Shown piece by piece: positions 63,990 through 64,000 of a stretch of 64,000 nucleotides of DNA (position 1 is the stretch's first letter; every line of letters starts with the position of its first letter). The stretch is from Acinetobacter indicus CIP 110367 (lineage in GTDB: Bacteria > Pseudomonadota > Gammaproteobacteria > Pseudomonadales > Moraxellaceae), in the NCBI RefSeq assembly GCF_000488255.1, contig NZ_KI530745.1, positions 496,001-560,000 on the forward strand, written 5' to 3'. The notes under the pieces were generated by a model. It had not been told where the DNA came from. It worked only from the letters and a program-made list of their open reading frames with translations, and did no database searches. Position numbers and translations under genes: made by a program.

Positions 63990-64000
63990 ATGGAATTGGA
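63990..64000 (+). CDS. Possible start of a gene running off the window
   Basis: An ATG at 63990 opens a frame (Met-Glu-Leu) to the window edge, with AAAAAGAG about eight bases upstream and an AT-rich region before it. Only three codons are visible, so nothing can be said of the product, and the call is tentative. Confidence 0.3.

Overview
The window is a chromosomal stretch of a gammaproteobacterium of the family Moraxellaceae, almost certainly Acinetobacter. The basis is gene content and order: divergent rpsU-yqeY and tsaD, glnD-dapC, gspLM-pyrD-cvpA-purF, an rpoH whose product carries the sigma-32 signature, and a dispersed type II secretion locus. The species cannot be named from the sequence alone. 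No integrase, transposase, plasmid, phage or CRISPR locus was seen, so this is mostly core genome with a few strain-variable-looking insertions.

Layout. Positions 1-1.5 kb hold a membrane-anchored OmpA-domain protein. Positions 1.6-9.6 kb (minus strand) form a complete leucine/isovalerate catabolic operon: isovaleryl-CoA dehydrogenase, both methylcrotonyl-CoA carboxylase subunits, methylglutaconyl-CoA hydratase, HMG-CoA lyase and a two-subunit 3-oxoacid CoA-transferase. A TetR regulator and an acyl-CoA ligase sit on the opposite strand across a palindrome-bearing promoter region. Positions 12-16 kb hold a triple-hairpin intergenic element, a methyltransferase, a thioesterase, a DUF2520 protein and trmB. 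Positions 16-26 kb hold a large secreted ExeM/NucH-type nuclease with a GlyGly-CTERM-like tail, a SulP transporter, a GST, DUF423-thiS-thiG, rpoH, a TusA protein, a cold-shock protein with a long leader, a DEAD-box helicase and a small lipoprotein.

Positions 26-39 kb (plus strand) hold a nitroreductase, gpsA, sixA, gspL-gspM, pyrD, cvpA, purF, an M48-like membrane protein with a degenerate zinc motif, a probable divergent DNA polymerase III psi subunit (holD), a 2-hydroxyacid dehydrogenase, a BepA-like protease, a GFA-family protein and a small secreted protein. Positions 39.5-46.4 kb hold yqeY, rpsU, tsaD, an AT-rich orphan resembling the uracil-DNA glycosylase superfamily, a DUF815 ATPase, a DUF3336 patatin overlapping a kinase-like gene, and a tRNA cluster Leu(UAG)-Trp(CCA)-Leu(UAG)-Leu(CAG). 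Positions 46.4-62.2 kb hold two small orphans, gloB, an OafA/SGNH acyltransferase, alaA, msrB-gpx, dapC-glnD, purT, azlCD, a lipoprotein, ychF and another GST-like gene.

The most unusual object is at 62,260-63,615 on the minus strand. It is a 451-residue protein whose core is twelve exact-length 20-residue (60 bp) repeats rich in Gly, Ile, Leu and Asp, with no Lys, Arg, His or Cys after residue 12. It has its own promoter-like TTGACA element. No function can be assigned from sequence; an acidic, secreted or surface repeat protein is one reasonable guess.
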